NCBI RefSeq assembly: GCF_002407605.1
Contig: NZ_NXGV01000001.1
Coordinates: 509,226 to 573,225, forward strand
DNA from: Marinobacter sp. ANT_B65
GTDB taxonomy: Bacteria; Pseudomonadota; Gammaproteobacteria; Pseudomonadales; Oleiphilaceae
DNA: 64,000 nucleotides
Direction: 5' to 3'
Positions 61,107 through 64,000 of the stretch are shown here, piece after piece. Numbering within the stretch: position 1 is the first letter of the stretch; every line of letters begins with the position of its first letter. The position numbers were made by a program, and so were the translations under genes. A model generated the notes under the pieces. It did not search any database and had not been told where the DNA came from. It saw nothing but the letters and a program-made list of their open reading frames with translations.

Positions 61107-61252
61107 AGATTGTACTTAGAGTGTTGGTTGTTTTTGTTCAGAATTCAAGCAGGCTGCGAAGATAGTTTGGGCAGTCTGGGCGCCCTGAGCGGGTGGCGGT
61201 GGTTGGCGCTTGATTTATCTGGATTTATAGAACTATTTAAATGGGAATTGCT

Positions 61253-61894
61253 ATGAAAAAGATACAGATTGATATTGTTTCCGACATCGCCTGCCCGTGG
61301 TGCGCCATTGGTTACGCGCGCCTGGAAAAGGCGATGGCGCAACTGGCGCCAGAGTATGAATTCAGCATTGAATGGCATGCGTTTGAACTGAATCCGGATC
61401 ACAGTGGTGAGGGTGAGCCTATTCTGCCCGCTCTGGCCCGAAAGTACGGGAAGAGCGAGGAAGAGGCGCGAGCAACCCAGAATCAGATGATGGCGATCGC
61501 GATGGGGCTGGGCATTAACTTTGGGAAGCTGCAGGAGCGATTAACCTGCAATACCTTTGATGCTCACCGGTTGGTTAAGTGGGCCGGCGAGCAGGGCCAG
61601 CAAACTGGCCTCAAGCAGGCGCTGTTCGACGCTTATTTTGGCAAAGGGTATAACGTCTCCAGCCACGACGTTCTTCTCCGGTGTGTTGAGGATCTGGGGC
61701 TGGATTCAGCGAAAGCGAAGGAGGTGCTGGACTCGGATCAGTATGCCCGTGCGGTGCGTGAGGATGAGGCTGAATATCACAAGGCAGGTATAACGGCGGT
61801 GCCTGCGTTCATAATCAACAACAAGTACCTCATTGCCGGAGCCCAGGAGCCCGATGTTCTGGTGCAGGCGCTGCAGGAGATTGGCGCGGATTGA
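61253..61894 (+). CDS. FrnE-like DsbA-family oxidoreductase, 213 aa
   Basis: The thioredoxin-fold active site is CPWC near residue 15 (SDIACPWCAIGYARLE), followed by an alpha insertion and GITAVPAFIINNKYLIAGAQ with the cis-Pro loop. This matches the FrnE/2-hydroxychromene-2-carboxylate isomerase branch of the DsbA family. There is no signal peptide, so it is cytoplasmic. I place the start at the ATG at 61253 (MKKIQIDIV); an ATG four codons upstream is possible. Substrate unknown; a role in thiol or redox stress is likely. Confidence 0.87.
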   Translation: MKKIQIDIVSDIACPWCAIGYARLEKAMAQLAPEYEFSIEWHAFELNPDHSGEGEPILPALARKYGKSEEEARATQNQMMAIAMGLGINFGKLQERLTCNTFDAHRLVKWAGEQGQQTGLKQALFDAYFGKGYNVSSHDVLLRCVEDLGLDSAKAKEVLDSDQYARAVREDEAEYHKAGITAVPAFIINNKYLIAGAQEPDVLVQALQEIGAD

Positions 61895-61931
61895 AATCCA
61901 CTTTGCTTTCTGTAAGAAAAGGTCATGAGTA

Positions 61932-62354
61932 ATGATTAATACCAGAATATATAAATCCGTCTATGCCCTGGCTGAGAAGCTGATGGAGGCTGATAAACAA
62001 GCTGATAAAGCAGCATTTGATTCGCTTTATGCAGAGTTGAAGTCTGTTTGCATCGACAACGAAAACACCGATACAGACCACCCGGAACAATGGGAAACAC
62101 TTGCAGACTTCACAGAAGATCTGGACGAGGCTCTAAAAGGTTACGAAAAAGCCCTGGATAAAGCCGTTGCTATCAATGCGAAAGATCATATGGCGTCGAT
62201 CGCATTTTCCATGGCAACGCTGCAGGTTGAATCAGGTCAAACCGATGCAGCTATCAAAAACCTTCAGGATGCTAAAACACATGCGAACAAAATTGACGAC
62301 AAAGAATTTAAAAATGAAATAGATGATCTGCTTGAAAGGCTGTTGGCTGACTAG
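61932..62354 (+). CDS. TPR-like helical protein, 140 aa
   Basis: The chain is entirely helical and highly charged, with repeat-like helices (FTEDLDEALKGYEKALDKAVAINAKDHMASIAFSMATLQVESGQTDAAIKNLQDAKTHANKI) typical of tetratricopeptide folds, though the consensus is weak. Short, soluble, no signal. The ATG at 61932 starts MINTRIYKSVYAL. The gene is a probable single unit between the FrnE-like and EhuB-like genes. It probably mediates protein contacts; partner unknown. Confidence 0.75.
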   Translation: MINTRIYKSVYALAEKLMEADKQADKAAFDSLYAELKSVCIDNENTDTDHPEQWETLADFTEDLDEALKGYEKALDKAVAINAKDHMASIAFSMATLQVESGQTDAAIKNLQDAKTHANKIDDKEFKNEIDDLLERLLAD

Positions 62355-62472
62355 TTTTTATAAGCCAGGAATCAGGAATCACCGGGTGTGACCAGGCCCC
62401 GTGATCCGCGTCTTATGAATGTATGTCATAATGGTTGTACATCATGTGATGAGCTTGAACTGAGGTATATTA

Positions 62473-63321
62473 GTGAGATTATTAAAAAATACATGTGCTA
62501 AAACGTTAGCGCTGGTGTTGGGTGTTGTGGGTGTGACCAGTCTGTCTCAGGCAGGTACGCTGGAGGATCGTATTGAATCCGGCGAGACAATCCGTCTGGG
62601 GTTTGCAGCCGCGCCGCCTTGGGCCTACGCGGGTGATGATGGTTCAGCCAGGGGGTTTGTGAATGGTATAGCTGTTGATGTACTCAAACGCATGGGTTAC
62701 ACCAACATCGAACCGGTCCTGACCGACTGGTCCAGCCTGATTCCCAGCCTGAAAGCACGCCGGGTGGATATTGTCACGGGTGGGATGTATATCATTAAGG
62801 CGCGATGTGAAAATATGGATTTTTCGGATCCTATTGGCGCTTTTGGTGATACGTTTGTAGTACCCAAGGGTAACCCCAAAAATCTTGAAACCTATCAGGA
62901 TCTGATTGACCAGAAACTTACGATGGTTGCGCCTTCGGGTTACAACACGTTGGCGGATGCCAGAGATGCCGGCGTTCCCTCCAGCAACATCATGGAAGTA
63001 CCAGGCACAACAGAAGCTCTGGCTGCATTGCGTGCAGGTCGTACCGATGCTGTTCCTATTAATGTTCTGGAAGCCAAGCACGCTGCAGATATGGATGAAA
63101 ATTTCGATATCTCAGACCCTGAGGTTTTCGTGGGCCGTGAGAAGCAGGTTGTTGGTATCGGTTTCCGCCCTGAAGACAGTGCGTTTCGTGAGGCGTTCAA
63201 CAAAGCCCTGAAAGACTACATGGGCTCTGATGAAATGATGGCAACGGTTACGCCTGATGAGTACATCAAGGCGTTTCTGCCTACAGGACAGACCACCGAA
63301 GCTGCCTGCAAGTCTGACTAA
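62473..63321 (+). CDS. EhuB-like ectoine/amino-acid ABC substrate-binding protein, 282 aa
   Basis: The GTG start at 62473 follows GAGG. A signal peptide (LALVLGVVGVTSLSQAG) leads to a family 3 binding protein with PPWAYAGDDGSARGFVNGIAVDVLKRMG, a WSSLIPSLKARRVDIVTGGMYI stretch and RCENMDFSDPIG. This wording recalls EhuB of ectoine/hydroxyectoine importers. Ectoine uptake suits a marine, salt-stressed bacterium. The cognate permeases are not in view, and the ATPase gene that follows is on the opposite strand. Confidence 0.8.
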   Translation: MRLLKNTCAKTLALVLGVVGVTSLSQAGTLEDRIESGETIRLGFAAAPPWAYAGDDGSARGFVNGIAVDVLKRMGYTNIEPVLTDWSSLIPSLKARRVDIVTGGMYIIKARCENMDFSDPIGAFGDTFVVPKGNPKNLETYQDLIDQKLTMVAPSGYNTLADARDAGVPSSNIMEVPGTTEALAALRAGRTDAVPINVLEAKHAADMDENFDISDPEVFVGREKQVVGIGFRPEDSAFREAFNKALKDYMGSDEMMATVTPDEYIKAFLPTGQTTEAACKSD

Positions 63322-63334
63322 TCAGGCCCCTGGC

Positions 63335-64000
63335 CTAATTTGCGCTCATAACCGCACTCAGGAACTGCTGAGTGCGTTCTTTCCGGGGGGCGTCGAGCAG
63401 TATTTCCGGCGCTCCCTGCTCCTCAATCTTTCCACGGAAGAAAAAACAAACCCGGTCAGAAATTTCCCGTGCAAAGCCTATCTGGTGAGTCACCATCAGC
63501 ATAGTCAGGTTGTGTTGGTCGACCAGACTGCGGATCACGCTGGTAACTTCGCTGATAACTTCCGGATCCAGAGCCGACGTTACCTCGTCAAATAACATCA
63601 CTTTTGGACGCATAGCGAGCGCGCGGGCGATGGCAACCCTTTGCTGCTGCCCACCGGAAAGCCTCGATGGGTGCTGATCGCGCTTACCTGCCATGCCAAC
63701 CATGTCCAGAAGTTCGAGCGCCCGTTCCCTGGCTTCTTCTTTTGACAGGCCCAGAACATGCACTGGTCCTTCCATGCAGTTGGCAAGTGCTGTCATGTGG
63801 GGGAACAGGTTGAAATGCTGAAAACACATGCCGATTTTGGCTCGCATCTGGCGCTGATGAGCCGCATTGGCGCGTACCAGGCGACCGTTTTTCACCATGT
63901 GGGTGAGCGGTTCTCCGTCTACATAGATTACACCACTATCGATTGTTTCCAGTGTCATCAGCATGCGCAGAACGGTAGTTTTGCCCGAACCCGAGGGCCC
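63335..64000 (-). CDS. Amino-acid-type ABC transporter ATP-binding protein, 5' end cut by the window
   Basis: The gene runs off the right edge; its N-terminus is missing but Walker A (GPSGSGKTT) is seen at the very edge. Q-loop (CFQHFNLFPHM), signature LSGGQQQRVAIARALAM, Walker B VMLFDEVTSALDP and the H-loop MLMVTHQIGFA are intact, typical of EhuA/GlnQ-like polar amino-acid ATPases. The stop lies 13 nt from the EhuB-like gene's stop on the opposite strand. The remaining importer genes should lie to the right on the minus strand. Confidence 0.9.
   Translation of the reverse strand, partial: GPSGSGKTTVLRMLMTLETIDSGVIYVDGEPLTHMVKNGRLVRANAAHQRQMRAKIGMCFQHFNLFPHMTALANCMEGPVHVLGLSKEEARERALELLDMVGMAGKRDQHPSRLSGGQQQRVAIARALAMRPKVMLFDEVTSALDPEVISEVTSVIRSLVDQHNLTMLMVTHQIGFAREISDRVCFFFRGKIEEQGAPEILLDAPRKERTQQFLSAVMSAN

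Overview
The window looks like chromosomal DNA of a marine gammaproteobacterium, most likely Marinobacter or a close relative. The reasons are moderate GC content, many paralogous GAF/PAS/GGDEF/EAL and dCache signalling proteins, a dadR-dadA-dadX cluster, a Pseudomonas-type adenine deaminase, RadD, and TRAP and EhuB-like transporters. This is inferred from protein resemblance alone; there is no rRNA or tRNA in the window to confirm it.

Layout. (1) 1-8.4 kb is accessory and scarred. It holds a duplicated 3' fragment of a nucleoside deoxyribosyltransferase gene, a broken glycine-rich gene, small membrane proteins and lipoproteins, an MNT-HEPN toxin-antitoxin-like pair bracketed by paired palindromes, and a cold-shock-domain stub. 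(2) 8.4-14.8 kb is a one-strand catabolic operon: TRAP transporter (dctPQM), L-asparaginase-like, tartrate/malate dehydrogenase-like, a GntR/FCD regulator and ureidoglycolate lyase-like. A long perfect palindrome made of FCD-type operators lies upstream. (3) 14.9-21.5 kb is a second accessory island of orphan genes. Several look like membrane-active toxin and immunity candidates, and one gene is frameshifted. (4) 21.9-26.7 kb is housekeeping: SlyD-like FKBP, RadD, adenine deaminase and an acetyl-CoA hydrolase/CoA-transferase. (5) 26.9-31.9 kb is an iron-uptake unit: Fur box, FecI-type sigma, FecR, TonB receptor and periplasmic siderophore esterase.

(6) 32.0-40.6 kb is an organosulfur cluster. 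A seven-gene operon with a near-consensus sigma-54 promoter encodes a sodium/solute symporter, a small membrane partner, two flavin-dependent monooxygenases (SfnG/SsuD-like and DmoA/NtaA-like), a flavin reductase, RibB and a NUDIX hydrolase. Next to it are a YeiE-like LysR regulator and a YeiH-like exporter, which fit sensing and export of released sulfite. Two related 52-nt elements in the same orientation bracket the cluster.

(7) 41.0-46.0 kb carries a NIT-domain chemoreceptor and the dad (D-alanine catabolism) genes. (8) 46.1-54.1 kb carries two c-di-GMP modules: a Sel1-like lipoprotein overlapping a degenerate-GGDEF/EAL protein, and a periplasmic-binding-protein/porin/GGDEF-EAL triad. (9) 54.3-64.0 kb carries YqeY, a DUF2780 protein, a Zur-box-preceded COG0523 GTPase, CorA, a large GAF/PAS/GGDEF/EAL protein, a FrnE-like DsbA protein, and an EhuB-like binding protein facing a truncated amino-acid-type ABC ATPase.

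I regard the sulfur operon with its own FMN supply and sulfite handling, the palindrome-bracketed MNT-HEPN module, and the orphan toxin-like island as the most promising places for undescribed biology.
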